From positions 1 to 64,000 of the forward strand of contig CAMTMX010000005.1 of assembly GCA_947073495.1 (NCBI GenBank): 64,000 nt of DNA, in the 5' to 3' direction. Made by a program: the position numbers and the translations under genes. Source of the stretch: an uncultured Porphyromonadaceae bacterium. GTDB lineage: Bacteria > Bacteroidota > Bacteroidia > Bacteroidales > Muribaculaceae. The first letter of the stretch is position 1. Each line of letters begins with the position of its first letter. The notes under the pieces were generated by a model. That model did no database searches and had not been told where the DNA came from. It saw only the letters and a list, made by a program, of their open reading frames with translations. Shown here piece by piece: positions 1 through 8,809 of the stretch.

Positions 1-2
1 TA

Positions 3-137
3 TTTTTTCTGACGAATTGTATCAGCATGGCGAAAGGTCAGTCTGATACGCCACGTCGGGAGACTGTGACCATTACCGGGCAAGTAACCTACTATGAAGG
101 TCTCGGTTGCAGGATATTGAAGAGAGGATGTTGTTGA
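3..137 (+). other. possible 3' end of a truncated reading frame at the window edge
   Basis: An open frame enters from the left edge and stops at 135-137, giving 44 residues. It contains ETVTITGQVTYYEG, which loosely resembles the start of a carboxypeptidase-regulatory-like domain (typically TVTGxVTD-EG), then ends in GCRILKRGCC. A 36-residue version could start at the ATG at 27. There is no visible ribosome binding site and the fragment is too short to assign. It may be the tail of a gene outside the window, a decayed remnant, or chance. Confidence 0.2.
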
Positions 138-380
138 TTTTTAGGAATGACGCTGATTTTTAGGAGATGTTACTGATTTGAATGAATATGATACGAAAAG
201 AAACGAGAGCGATGAAATATGAAATGACAGCGTTACATTATTAAAGCCGTATTTGAATTATCGTTGTTAATTTTGTATTCTAATTAAAAACGAGACAATG
301 ATAATAAAAAGAAACGACATTTGTGTATTTGCTTTCGACCATGGGATTGAGACTGTCTTTAAAATGATAATCTATGAGAA

Positions 381-412
381 TTTGGATGGTTGAATCGAAT
401 TCGTTATTTTTG
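381..412 (+). promoter_or_regulatory. candidate Bacteroidetes-type promoter of the HTCS gene
   Basis: TTTG at 381-384 is followed after 20 bases by TATTTTTG at 405-412, matching the Bacteroidetes pattern (-33 TTTG, -7 TAnnTTTG). It lies 325 bases upstream of the HTCS start, so either the leader is long or another promoter nearer the gene was missed. Confidence 0.45.
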
Positions 413-448
413 CAACAAATAGTGCGATTAAAAATTAATGATATTATT

Positions 449-480
449 GAAATTGTTTGAACTTTTTTACGGAGATTGAT
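449..480 (+). repeat. dispersed palindrome family, copy A
   Basis: The copy reads GAAATTGTTTGAAC followed by TTTTTTACGGAGA. It shares the block TTGTTTRAACTTTTT(T)ACGGAGA with the copy at 31396-31420, and both copies sit shortly downstream of a candidate -7 box, inside a leader. It is an imperfect inverted repeat of 634-652 (17 of 19 positions, the two differences compatible with G-U pairs), so the HTCS leader could form a long-range stem. Confidence 0.5.
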
Positions 481-555
481 ATTCTTATGACTTTTTACGT
501 TAAAAAGACCTCTTTCTCAACCTTATGTCATCTTTTCGGAAGCTTTTGAACCTTT

Positions 556-652
556 GATGGGTTGTTTAGCCAGCTGAACCCCCTCTTCAAGTTTCAAAAC
601 CGTCTCTAAAATATGACGAAATCTTGAAAAAGAAAAAAGTTTAAACAACTTC
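556..652 (+). repeat. dispersed palindrome family, copy B
   Basis: The copy begins with GATGGGTTGTTTAG and ends with AAAAAAGTTTAAACAACTTC (633-652). Internally it has CTTCAAGTTTCAAAAC (585-600) and TGACGAAATCTTG (614-626). The same blocks, in the same order and near-identical spacing, occur at 42293-42366 between GH95 and GH127, so this is a real dispersed intergenic element and not a chance palindrome. Confidence 0.6.
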
Positions 653-737
653 ATTAAAAGGGATTTTTTACCTGCCGGGCAAATATATCCTTTCGCGATT
701 AGTTAATAAAAAAGTGTTCAATTATCTATAATTTACC

Positions 738-3700
738 ATGAAACGACTTGAATTTATCCTTTATCTCGTTATCTCGGGAATATTTATATGTCTTGAGACA
801 TGGGGAAATACCACTCCGGTGAGAACCGGTCATCTGTTTGATGCTCCTGAAGTTACAATGAGCGATTATACAGATTTTTGCCGTGATAAGGAGGGGTATC
901 TATGGATCGGAACGGAAAGAGGTCTTATAAGATTTGACGGTGCCGGGTATGATATATATCGCCATGAGGAACAGGAAAGCGGTTCCTTGTCTGACAACCG
1001 TATCCTTGATTTGCTCTACGATTCAAAAGGGAGGCTTTGGGTTGGCACTGCCAACGGTCTGAACCTTTATGACCGGGCTTCAGATTCATTTCAACTCATA
1101 AAAATACCCGGAAAAGCTTTTAATGGATATATCATTGGAATGGATGAACAGGTCGACGGTACAATCACGTTTGTATTGTCGGGAGTTGGTTTGTATGTAA
1201 TTGATGATAAGAAGGGGAATGAAATGAATGCTGTCAGGTATATGCCACAGCTTCTAATGGAGAAAGAATTTAATTCACTTAAATGTGCACGCGATGGAAA
1301 AATGTATGTCGGCGACCATTTAGGATCGGTGCATGTCATATTTCCAAACGGAAATGAAAAGGTCATTCCGGTAGGCAATTCCTATATAAATGGAATTGCC
1401 TTAGAGGAAGATGGCAATCTTATCATCTCTCTTCTTAATAACTTATATAGGCTCGACACCAAGACCCTGAAGATTGAAAATTTACAAAATTGGGGGGGTA
1501 ATAGATTGAATATTAGTAAGATGTCAAGCGATGTCATAGGCGGTGATATTTATGTGGGCACTTATGGAGAGGGAGTGTGGCGCATAAGCCCTGCCGATCC
1601 TGTGGTCAAGCCATGTAAAGATTTCTATTCCCCTTTTATGGATATGGGAAGTGCTGAGGTGTCGGCAATCTATGGAGGGGGTGAGGAGAATCTGTGGCTT
1701 GGTTGCAACTATAAAGGGATAATGATGATCCCGTCACAGCGAATCCCATTTGTGTATAGGCGTATGTCGAAATACCTCCCGGGATTTGTAGGAGGCATTT
1801 CTGCATTGGCATCATCAGGCAACAATTTGCTCGCGGCAATAGGGAAAGACAAAATTTGCATTATTTCAGAAAACGGGGAATTAATAAAATCATATAATCT
1901 TCCGGAAGGCGGGACGGCTACTGACATTGAGCCATTAGGTGCCGGTAAATTGCTTGTCGGAGTTGGAAATCAGGGGGTATGGCAATTGTCGTTGACTGAT
2001 GGAAGATGGTCGCGTGTGGTAGATGTGGCGGGAGATTGTCCGTCTATATCTTTGAATTTGTGCAATAAAGAAGATCTCTTTATAGGCGCTCACGGCATAG
2101 GGATCATGTCCTACAATATGGTATCGGGAGAAAAGAAATGGCTTGATGTAGATCCGGAAGGAGACCGCCTTACCAATACTTATACCAATGAGATGGTGAA
2201 GAGCGATGATGATAAATTGTGGATAGGGCTTTATGGCGGTGTTGCATGCTATGATTTAAAGGGGGATTCACTTTTGGAAATCAATCAGGATCCATTCTTA
2301 TCGGGCTCCACCTATACTTTTGCACCTCTCGGGGGAGGAAGAATGCTTGCCGCTACAAGCCATGGACTTATAGAGGTGCATCCTGCCAAGGGAGTGACAG
2401 CTAAATACACTACTATCGACGGACTTACCGATAATGATGTAAGATCAATCACGATTGATAAAAACGGGGGAAGGTGGATAGGGACAATGAGTGGATTGTC
2501 TTATCAGGATCCTGAGACAAAAAACATCTTTGCCTATCATGGCAATTACGGATTGGTGGAAAATTCCTTCCGTCTGTCGGTGATATCAGAATCGGATGGG
2601 AAAGTATATTTTTCAAATGATCAAGGTATCACTTGCTTTATTCCGGAAGATGTATCTTCTCCACAATTCAAGTCAGACGTTAAAATCTCGGCATTATATC
2701 TTAAAGGCATTAGAGTGGCTCCCGAGACCAAGGCGGGGCGCAGGATGGTGATTGAAGGCGACCCTATGAAGCCGACGGTTGTCAATCTACCGTATTCCGA
2801 CAATGCGTTAAGTCTGCGTCTGAGCACTATGGATTTTCGTGATGCAGCAAACATTGTCTATCGGTGGAGAATGGCAGATGTGAGCGAAGAATGGATAGAG
2901 ACTCGTCCCGGGGAAAATGTGATCTATCTTCCTTATCTTGAACCCGGCTCGCATGTTTTGCAGATACAGGCGAAAGAAAACAAAGAGCTGTCTCCGGTCA
3001 CGGAGATGAAAATAAGGATTTCTCCCCCATGGTATCTTTCCACATGGGCGAAACTGTTTTATCTGCTTGTGCTTGCCACTCTTCTTTTATTGGGATGGCT
3101 TGTAATGCAGAAGAAAAAAGAGGAAAAAATCAACGATGCCAAAATTAAATTTTTCATAGATGTCTCTCACGACATACGTTCTCCGATCACCCTTATTCTC
3201 AGTCCGTTGGAATCATTGTTGAAGCGCCCGTTTGATGAGGATGTCAAACGGCAGCTTAAAACGATGCAGCGTAATGGACAAAGAATACTTAGTCTTGTGA
3301 ATCAATTGCTTGATATACGGAAGCTTGATAAGGGGAAGATGCGGTTGTCTTGCCGTAAGACCGATGTCAATTCTTTTGTAGGGGAATTGGTGGACATGTT
3401 TATTCCTCAGGCGGCGGAATGCGGGCTTACTCTTGACTTTGAGCCGAAATCAGAACTCAATAATATTTGGATCGATCGCGATAATATTGATAAAGTGCTT
3501 GTAAACCTTATCTCAAATGCGATAAAATATACGCCGAAAGGGGGGGTCATAAAGGTTGAGACTGAAAAGATGACTGATGAAAAGTTGGGAGAATGTGTCA
3601 GGATCAGTGTCATCGACACAGGAATCGGTCTTGACAGTAAAACGGAAGCGAAAATTTTTGAACGATTCTATAGGGTAAGAGAGAGTCATGCCCCGGCGAC

Positions 3701-4763
3701 TCCGGGATTTGGAATCGGGCTTGACCTGTGCCGACGTCTGGCTGAACTTCATCATGGTTCAATTTCCGGAAAAAACCGTAGGGATGGTGTGAAAGGAAGT
3801 GTATTTTCTATCCGTATCCCTATAGATGAAAGTTTTTACAGTGCCGAAGAATTTCAGATTTCTTACCACTCGGAAGAAGTTAAGGAGGAAGAGGCAAACA
3901 AACATCTCAATATGCCGGAATTGGGCGTCGGTGGAGATTCCGAAAGATTGTCAAGGAAAAAATCAATGATTTCAAAAACGGTTCTTATTGTCGACGATCA
4001 TGAAGAACTGCGTAATTATCTCTGCTACCAGCTGGCATCGTCATATAAAATGATAGGTGCAAAAGACGGGGAGGAAGCTTTGAAAATTATAATGGACAAT
4101 ACTCCCGATATCATCGTCAGCGATGTGATGATGCCCGGTATGGACGGTCTGGAACTTCTGAAAAGGGTGAAGAGCAACTCCACCACCCATCATGTCCCGG
4201 TGATTCTTTTGAGCTCGAGAAATGAACTCGCGGACCGCATGAAGGGGTGGGATAAAGGAGCCGACGGCTATCTTGGTAAACCTTTTAATATTGAGGAGCT
4301 TGAAGTGGTGATAGACACTCTCATCGAAAACAGATTGAGGGTTAAAGGCAAGTTCACCGGTGTGCGTGAGGTAGAGGAGAAGATCAGTGTCCCAAAGGTG
4401 AAAGGGAATGATGAAAAGCTGCTTGAAAAGATTATAAAGGTGATTGAAGACAACATTGATGATTCCGAATTCAATGTGGAGAAACTTTCTATTGAGGTTG
4501 GTATGAGCCGGGCACATCTGCATAGAAAGATGAAAGAGAAAATGGGATTGAACCCAAGTGATTTTATCCGCAATATCAGGCTGCGCAGGGCTTGTGAACT
4601 GCTTCGGAAACCTGACATTGAAGTCACCCAGATAGCTTATCTTGTAGGCTACACCTCGCAGCCGCATTTCTCGACCGCCTTCAAGAAATTTACAGGTTAT
4701 ACACCTTCTGAATACCGTAATAAATGCCAGACGGATTCCATGCCCGACACTTCAGACACATAA
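738..4763 (+). CDS. hybrid two-component system sensor/response regulator (HTCS)
   Basis: This 1341-residue protein fuses an entire signalling pathway. An N-terminal signal/anchor (about 1-24) is followed by a periplasmic sensor of two-bladed-propeller type with repeated LWIGT/LWVGT motifs, then a Y_Y_Y domain (about 640-765) and a membrane helix near 775-795. The histidine kinase has its H-box FFIDVSHDIRSPITLI (phospho-accepting His811), N-box NLISNAIKYTPKGG and G-boxes DTGIGL and GFGIGLDL. A receiver domain follows (VLIVDDHEE, phospho-acceptor Asp1129 in VSDVMMPGMDG), then a C-terminal AraC-type helix-turn-helix (about 1235-1335). HTCS proteins in Bacteroidetes bind an imported oligosaccharide and activate the adjacent utilisation locus. 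Its position next to GH115 and GH43 genes argues for a xylan-derived ligand; XynR of Prevotella is the closest described functional analogue. The ligand itself is inferred. Confidence 0.95.
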   Translation: MKRLEFILYLVISGIFICLETWGNTTPVRTGHLFDAPEVTMSDYTDFCRDKEGYLWIGTERGLIRFDGAGYDIYRHEEQESGSLSDNRILDLLYDSKGRLWVGTANGLNLYDRASDSFQLIKIPGKAFNGYIIGMDEQVDGTITFVLSGVGLYVIDDKKGNEMNAVRYMPQLLMEKEFNSLKCARDGKMYVGDHLGSVHVIFPNGNEKVIPVGNSYINGIALEEDGNLIISLLNNLYRLDTKTLKIENLQNWGGNRLNISKMSSDVIGGDIYVGTYGEGVWRISPADPVVKPCKDFYSPFMDMGSAEVSAIYGGGEENLWLGCNYKGIMMIPSQRIPFVYRRMSKYLPGFVGGISALASSGNNLLAAIGKDKICIISENGELIKSYNLPEGGTATDIEPLGAGKLLVGVGNQGVWQLSLTDGRWSRVVDVAGDCPSISLNLCNKEDLFIGAHGIGIMSYNMVSGEKKWLDVDPEGDRLTNTYTNEMVKSDDDKLWIGLYGGVACYDLKGDSLLEINQDPFLSGSTYTFAPLGGGRMLAATSHGLIEVHPAKGVTAKYTTIDGLTDNDVRSITIDKNGGRWIGTMSGLSYQDPETKNIFAYHGNYGLVENSFRLSVISESDGKVYFSNDQGITCFIPEDVSSPQFKSDVKISALYLKGIRVAPETKAGRRMVIEGDPMKPTVVNLPYSDNALSLRLSTMDFRDAANIVYRWRMADVSEEWIETRPGENVIYLPYLEPGSHVLQIQAKENKELSPVTEMKIRISPPWYLSTWAKLFYLLVLATLLLLGWLVMQKKKEEKINDAKIKFFIDVSHDIRSPITLILSPLESLLKRPFDEDVKRQLKTMQRNGQRILSLVNQLLDIRKLDKGKMRLSCRKTDVNSFVGELVDMFIPQAAECGLTLDFEPKSELNNIWIDRDNIDKVLVNLISNAIKYTPKGGVIKVETEKMTDEKLGECVRISVIDTGIGLDSKTEAKIFERFYRVRESHAPATPGFGIGLDLCRRLAELHHGSISGKNRRDGVKGSVFSIRIPIDESFYSAEEFQISYHSEEVKEEEANKHLNMPELGVGGDSERLSRKKSMISKTVLIVDDHEELRNYLCYQLASSYKMIGAKDGEEALKIIMDNTPDIIVSDVMMPGMDGLELLKRVKSNSTTHHVPVILLSSRNELADRMKGWDKGADGYLGKPFNIEELEVVIDTLIENRLRVKGKFTGVREVEEKISVPKVKGNDEKLLEKIIKVIEDNIDDSEFNVEKLSIEVGMSRAHLHRKMKEKMGLNPSDFIRNIRLRRACELLRKPDIEVTQIAYLVGYTSQPHFSTAFKKFTGYTPSEYRNKCQTDSMPDTSDT

Positions 4764-4809
4764 AAAGGTGTCGGAATATGGATTTCAAAAATTCATTTAG
4801 ATATAAAAA

Positions 4810-4846
4810 TAAACACCCGTGGTCACAATCTTTCCACGGGTGTTTA
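4810..4846 (-). terminator. convergent terminator between HTCS and GH115
   Basis: A perfect 13-bp inverted repeat (TAAACACCCGTGG with its complement, arms 4810-4822 and 4834-4846) has an 11-base loop. The T-rich flank lies on the minus-strand exit (TTATTTTTATAT), so it mainly ends the GH115 transcript. It may act on both. Confidence 0.8.
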
Positions 4847-4873
4847 TTGTCCTGTAATCTTGGTAATGGTGTG

Positions 4874-7459
4874 TTATTGGTTTCGGATACAAGGCGACTC
4901 TGTGCCGAATAGATATTCCGGCTGATACCCTCCGCAGTCAACCACGATCTTTTCAAAAACGATACCCGGATCGAGTGGCTTAAGATATAGATACATAGCG
5001 CCATCATTGTCAGGATCGGGCAGCGGAAGTCTGACAATCTTTTCTACAACCCTGCGTGCCACTGTGGGATAAAACACGGAATAGATATTATCGGGATGTT
5101 CGTTAAGGTCACTATTGAAATTTATTTCCTGTTCCCCGGCGCCTTTGAACCCCACTACATACCTGTGTCCCTCCTTGCGAGAGAATGCCAATGTGGATTT
5201 GACCACAATATGCACGTCAACACTGTCTTTCTTTTCGGGTATGGTTATTTTGTATTCCACTGTCGCCCCTTCGGGTGAAGACGTATAAGGGGTGACAGCT
5301 ATTCCCCCAAGAGTTCTTCCCATATCCTTAAGGAGCTTCCATTCGAGATTTTCCGAAGGTGATGAAACTTTGTAGAAGTGAGGAGCCTCGATGACAACCA
5401 TTCCGTCTTTTCCGGTGTGTTGGAATCCTCCTGACAGTCCGTCGGTGTCAGGCACCCTGGAAACTTCCGGCATTTTGTCCGCCGGGAAATCGTCGTTCCA
5501 TCCGGTGTAGCCTATATGTTTCTGAATCATCATCCCGTTCCATTTCCCACCTGCAATACAATTGTTGTAATCGTGCATAAGAAGAGAATCACGTTCAAAA
5601 CATTTTTCCACCCTGTCTGCCCAGATGTTTGCCTCCGGAAGATTTGCCTCCGATTCCCGGCGGTTCATTGCCTGTGAAAAATACATATCATAAAGGTTAG
5701 ACATCAGTTGCACAGGAAACAGGATAAGTTCACGATATGGGTCTTTATATTCATCCGGAAGCGAGATAAACTGACGGAGCGCCTCGGCTTCGAGTCTTGA
5801 AAAATCTCCAGCCACTTTTCCCCATTCCCCCGTGTGGAGATTATATGTGTCGCAGTCAAGAAGTTCGGGAGTGACCCTGCCATTATATTTGCATAATAGA
5901 TTGAATATTCGGGCTGCCTCTTCCGCCTGATCAGGTCCAAGTTGTTGCTCAAAAAATTTCCGGGTATGGAGGTAGAGGTTTTCACTGTCGAACTCCTCAG
6001 GATTCCAAGCCATGTCAAGGAAAAGCGTTATAGGATATTCCATAGGTTTAAGATCGCCGACATTCAGAATCCACATACGGTCTACGCCATAATCATATGT
6101 AAGGCGCATCTGTTCCCACATATTTTGTATTGGGGTACAGTTCAATGTCTTGCTGTTGCGAGGAGCCCCCACATAGTCCACATGGTAATACATTCCCCAT
6201 CCTCCGGGGTGTTTGCGTTCCTGTTCATTGGGAAGACGCCTGACATTTCCCCAGTTGTCGTCGCAAAGAAGTAGAGTCACATCGTCGGGCACACGCAGTC
6301 CGGCATCATAATAGTCAAGCACCTCCTTATATAGAGCCCATACCTGCGGTGTCTGTTTCGGGTCATGTCCTGTCTCTTTGCGGATTATGTTTCTCTGATT
6401 TCTGATGATTTGCTTCAGAAGCTTCACATCGGCATCCGCACTCATTGCCTCGTCGCCGTCACCTCGCATTCCGATAGTCACCACATCCTCTGTGCCTTTC
6501 ATTCTTTTGATACCTTCGGAGAAAAATTTATCGAGAGTTGCACGGTTGGAAGTATAGTTCCATGCTCCGTAATCTTTCCTTTTGCGCGCCCATTCCTGAT
6601 GATTTCTTGCCATCGGTTCATGATGAGAAGTGCCGATTATGATTCCGGTTTTATCCGCAAGCGCGCTGTTTTCCGGGTCATCGGCATAGAATGCCCACGC
6701 CCACATTGCAGGCCAAAGGAAATTCCCTCTTAGCCTGAGAATAAGTTCATACACCCTTGCATAGAAACGGTGGTCACCATAATCTGTGCCATAAGTGTTT
6801 TTGACCCATTTCATAAGACATGGTCCCTCGTCGTTAAGGAATATGCCACGGTATTTCACTGCAGGTTCGCCTGCGGTATAAGTGCCCTTATCAATATAAA
6901 GCTGTTTGTGCTTGACGGGTGGCACATCTGCCCAATCATACCAGGGGGATACACCTATCTGCTCGGAGAGCTCATATAGACCATAGATGGTGCCTCTCCT
7001 GTCGCTGCCGGCAATCACGAGAGCCTCGTCTATTCCCGGAAACGGATTGATGACAGTGGTGAGAAGGTATTTTTCCCTTTTCCCTTCGATATCGGAAGCC
7101 GATAGTTTTCCATTTTTTATCAAACCGGAGATCAGAGGAGTGCCGAAAGTGCCTGCGATGATTGGAAATTTACGGGTATGGATAGAATCGTTGACAGAAA
7201 TAACAGGCGCTGACACACCGCATACCCGTTTGAAATCCAGGGAAACATTGGAGGCAGCGATCCATACCCCTTCGTTATCAGCCGGATCAAGAATCAAAGT
7301 GCCCGGATGGCTTATGCCATTATCAAGAAAAATAAGGGGAAATCTCCCTTCTTCCGGAGATTCTGAAACTATCCCCGGGTGATCAAGTGCCATTACAGGG
7401 TTTGCCATCAGTTGGAGAATGACACACACGAGAATAATTGAAATCGTTTTAATTTTCAT
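4874..7459 (-). CDS. GH115 xylan alpha-1,2-glucuronosidase
   Basis: This 861-residue exported enzyme matches the GH115 family in length and content. It has a signal peptide (about 1-24), an N-terminal domain with IAGTFGTP and GSDRRGTIYGLYELSEQIGVSPWYDWADV, and the conserved active-site stretch GTSHHEPMARNHQEW (HHEPM at 279-283). A DDNWGNVRRLP segment and a C-terminal beta domain that ends near residue 850 follow. Characterised GH115 enzymes remove (4-O-methyl-)glucuronic acid linked alpha-1,2 to xylose, including from internal residues of glucuronoxylan. The gene follows a GH43 gene on the same strand by only 7 bases, so the two are almost certainly co-transcribed. XynF of Prevotella xylan clusters is a comparable component. 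Location is probably periplasmic; no lipobox is seen. Confidence 0.92.
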   Translation of the reverse strand: MKIKTISIILVCVILQLMANPVMALDHPGIVSESPEEGRFPLIFLDNGISHPGTLILDPADNEGVWIAASNVSLDFKRVCGVSAPVISVNDSIHTRKFPIIAGTFGTPLISGLIKNGKLSASDIEGKREKYLLTTVINPFPGIDEALVIAGSDRRGTIYGLYELSEQIGVSPWYDWADVPPVKHKQLYIDKGTYTAGEPAVKYRGIFLNDEGPCLMKWVKNTYGTDYGDHRFYARVYELILRLRGNFLWPAMWAWAFYADDPENSALADKTGIIIGTSHHEPMARNHQEWARKRKDYGAWNYTSNRATLDKFFSEGIKRMKGTEDVVTIGMRGDGDEAMSADADVKLLKQIIRNQRNIIRKETGHDPKQTPQVWALYKEVLDYYDAGLRVPDDVTLLLCDDNWGNVRRLPNEQERKHPGGWGMYYHVDYVGAPRNSKTLNCTPIQNMWEQMRLTYDYGVDRMWILNVGDLKPMEYPITLFLDMAWNPEEFDSENLYLHTRKFFEQQLGPDQAEEAARIFNLLCKYNGRVTPELLDCDTYNLHTGEWGKVAGDFSRLEAEALRQFISLPDEYKDPYRELILFPVQLMSNLYDMYFSQAMNRRESEANLPEANIWADRVEKCFERDSLLMHDYNNCIAGGKWNGMMIQKHIGYTGWNDDFPADKMPEVSRVPDTDGLSGGFQHTGKDGMVVIEAPHFYKVSSPSENLEWKLLKDMGRTLGGIAVTPYTSSPEGATVEYKITIPEKKDSVDVHIVVKSTLAFSRKEGHRYVVGFKGAGEQEINFNSDLNEHPDNIYSVFYPTVARRVVEKIVRLPLPDPDNDGAMYLYLKPLDPGIVFEKIVVDCGGYQPEYLFGTESPCIRNQ

Positions 7460-7466
7460 AACCTTT

Positions 7467-8510
7467 TCAATTGGCAGATGATAAGGTATTGCTATTTGTC
7501 TGAATAACCGGAAGCATCATTCCGTCCGGATCATAGCGGAGAGTGTCTACGCATACGGATCGCCTTCCGATAGCGCCTTTGTGACCATCTATTTCAAGCA
7601 CAGCGTTATGATAAAATAAATACCATCCGCCGTTGAATTCGATAATTCCCGGATGAATCGTGAAACTGTTTTCAGCCGGACCTGTCAGCTCTCCGCGGGG
7701 AGTCCACGGTCCTTCAATAGAGGGGGAGGTTGCATACGAAATGGTTTCCGTTCCATTCCCGATTGAGGCGTATGTGAGATAATACATCCCGTCTTTCTTA
7801 TGCAACCAGGGACCTTCTACGTATTTGGGCAAATCTATCACCCGGATTTCCCCGTCAATACCTGTCATATCCGGGGTTAGTTTCGCCATAAAACATGTGC
7901 CGTTGCCCCAGCATAACCAAGCATTGTCACCGTCAATCAGCACGGTTGGATCTATGTCGTTCCACCATCCCCGGGCACCATTGTCAGTCATGTTGTCGCT
8001 GACCAATGGTTTTCCGATGGCATCTTTAAATTGCCCTGTCGGAGAATCTGCTACCGCGACACCAATGGCTTTCCCTGTCCAGGGTTCGCCTGCCTGTACG
8101 GTTGTGAAATAATAAAACTTACCGTTCTTTTCCACCACTTGAGATGCCCATGCCTCGCCTGTAGCCCATTTGAAATCTGCCGGGCTGAGCACTGCTCCAT
8201 GGTCTGTCCAGGTCTTCATGTCGTTGGTTGAATAGCAAAGCCATTCTGTGATGTTGAATTCCTTACCCCCGGAGGCAGTATCCTGACCTTCATAATATTC
8301 ATCATGTCCGACATAGAGATACAGCCGTCCGTCGTGTACCATCGGAGCCGGATCTGCAGTGAATTTATCTCTGATAAGGGGATTTCCGTTGTAGACAAAA
8401 GTCTTCAATGAATCTGTGGAACTATCGTTGTCAGCAGTTTTTTTTGCACCTCCGCCACATGCACCGAGAATCAGGAGGCAGCTGAAAGCCATAGGAAAAA
8501 ATTTTTTCAT
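7467..8510 (-). CDS. GH43 (subfamily-1-like) lipoprotein arabinofuranosidase/beta-xylosidase
   Basis: The 347-residue protein has a lipoprotein signal (ILGAC, Cys18) and a single five-bladed GH43 propeller. The three expected carboxylates are visible: Asp53 in FTADPAPMV (base), Asp187 in DIDPTVLID (pKa modulator) and Glu232 in VEGPWLHKKDGMYYLTYA (acid). The sequence style (NPLIRDKFTADPAPMV, YVGHDE) is that of subfamily 1. Members hydrolyse terminal xylose or arabinofuranose. It is the first gene of a two-gene unit with GH115, so the pair would strip side groups from xylo-oligosaccharides. A second GH43 of similar type at 44904-45884 lacks a signal peptide, which suggests division of labour between periplasm and cytoplasm. 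Exact specificity cannot be read from sequence. Confidence 0.88.
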   Translation of the reverse strand: MKKFFPMAFSCLLILGACGGGAKKTADNDSSTDSLKTFVYNGNPLIRDKFTADPAPMVHDGRLYLYVGHDEYYEGQDTASGGKEFNITEWLCYSTNDMKTWTDHGAVLSPADFKWATGEAWASQVVEKNGKFYYFTTVQAGEPWTGKAIGVAVADSPTGQFKDAIGKPLVSDNMTDNGARGWWNDIDPTVLIDGDNAWLCWGNGTCFMAKLTPDMTGIDGEIRVIDLPKYVEGPWLHKKDGMYYLTYASIGNGTETISYATSPSIEGPWTPRGELTGPAENSFTIHPGIIEFNGGWYLFYHNAVLEIDGHKGAIGRRSVCVDTLRYDPDGMMLPVIQTNSNTLSSAN

Positions 8511-8809
8511 GAAATATTATTATTGTGGTTCGATAATTCTGAAATTTCACTAAGATATTCTCATGATCGATTCCCGATTGAGCATATCGAAGTCCGACGA
8601 CGTCCATATCGCAAAATTAAAGAAAAAAAGTGAAGGAAAGATTCATGTATGTCTTTCAGTTTTTATGATGCTACCGATTTGAATTGATAGGATACGAAGG
8701 GATATGAAAGGTATCCGTTTAAATACGTCTGTATTACATAGATGAGGGTGGGAGGGTCAAATATTAAGTAATTTTGTAAATGAAAAACTAATCTAACTTC
8801 CGTTAAACA
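8511..8809. promoter_or_regulatory. divergent promoter region between two GH43 units
   Basis: The 299-base gap drives transcription both ways. On the plus strand TAATTTTG at 8769-8776 is a perfect -7 box about 33 bases before the GH43 start at 8810. On the minus strand TAATTTTG (plus-strand CAAAATTA at 8612-8619) is a perfect -7 box about 100 bases before the GH43 start at 8510. Neither has an obvious -33 TTTG at the right spacing, consistent with promoters that need an activator such as the neighbouring HTCS. Confidence 0.55.

Larger units (their letters stand above)
138..737. other. intergenic region and long leader of the HTCS gene
   Basis: No gene is visible in this AT-rich stretch of about 600 bases. 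It holds a small near-direct repeat (CTGATTTTTAGGA near 131-165), a candidate promoter at 381-412, and two copies of a dispersed palindromic repeat (449-480 and about 556-652) described separately. If the promoter call is right, the HTCS messenger carries a leader of about 320 bases. Confidence 0.6.

Noticed and set aside
4041-4667. 208-residue open frame on the minus strand inside the HTCS gene
   Set aside because: It lies fully antisense to the receiver and AraC domains, which are clearly real; composition is typical of a shadow frame.
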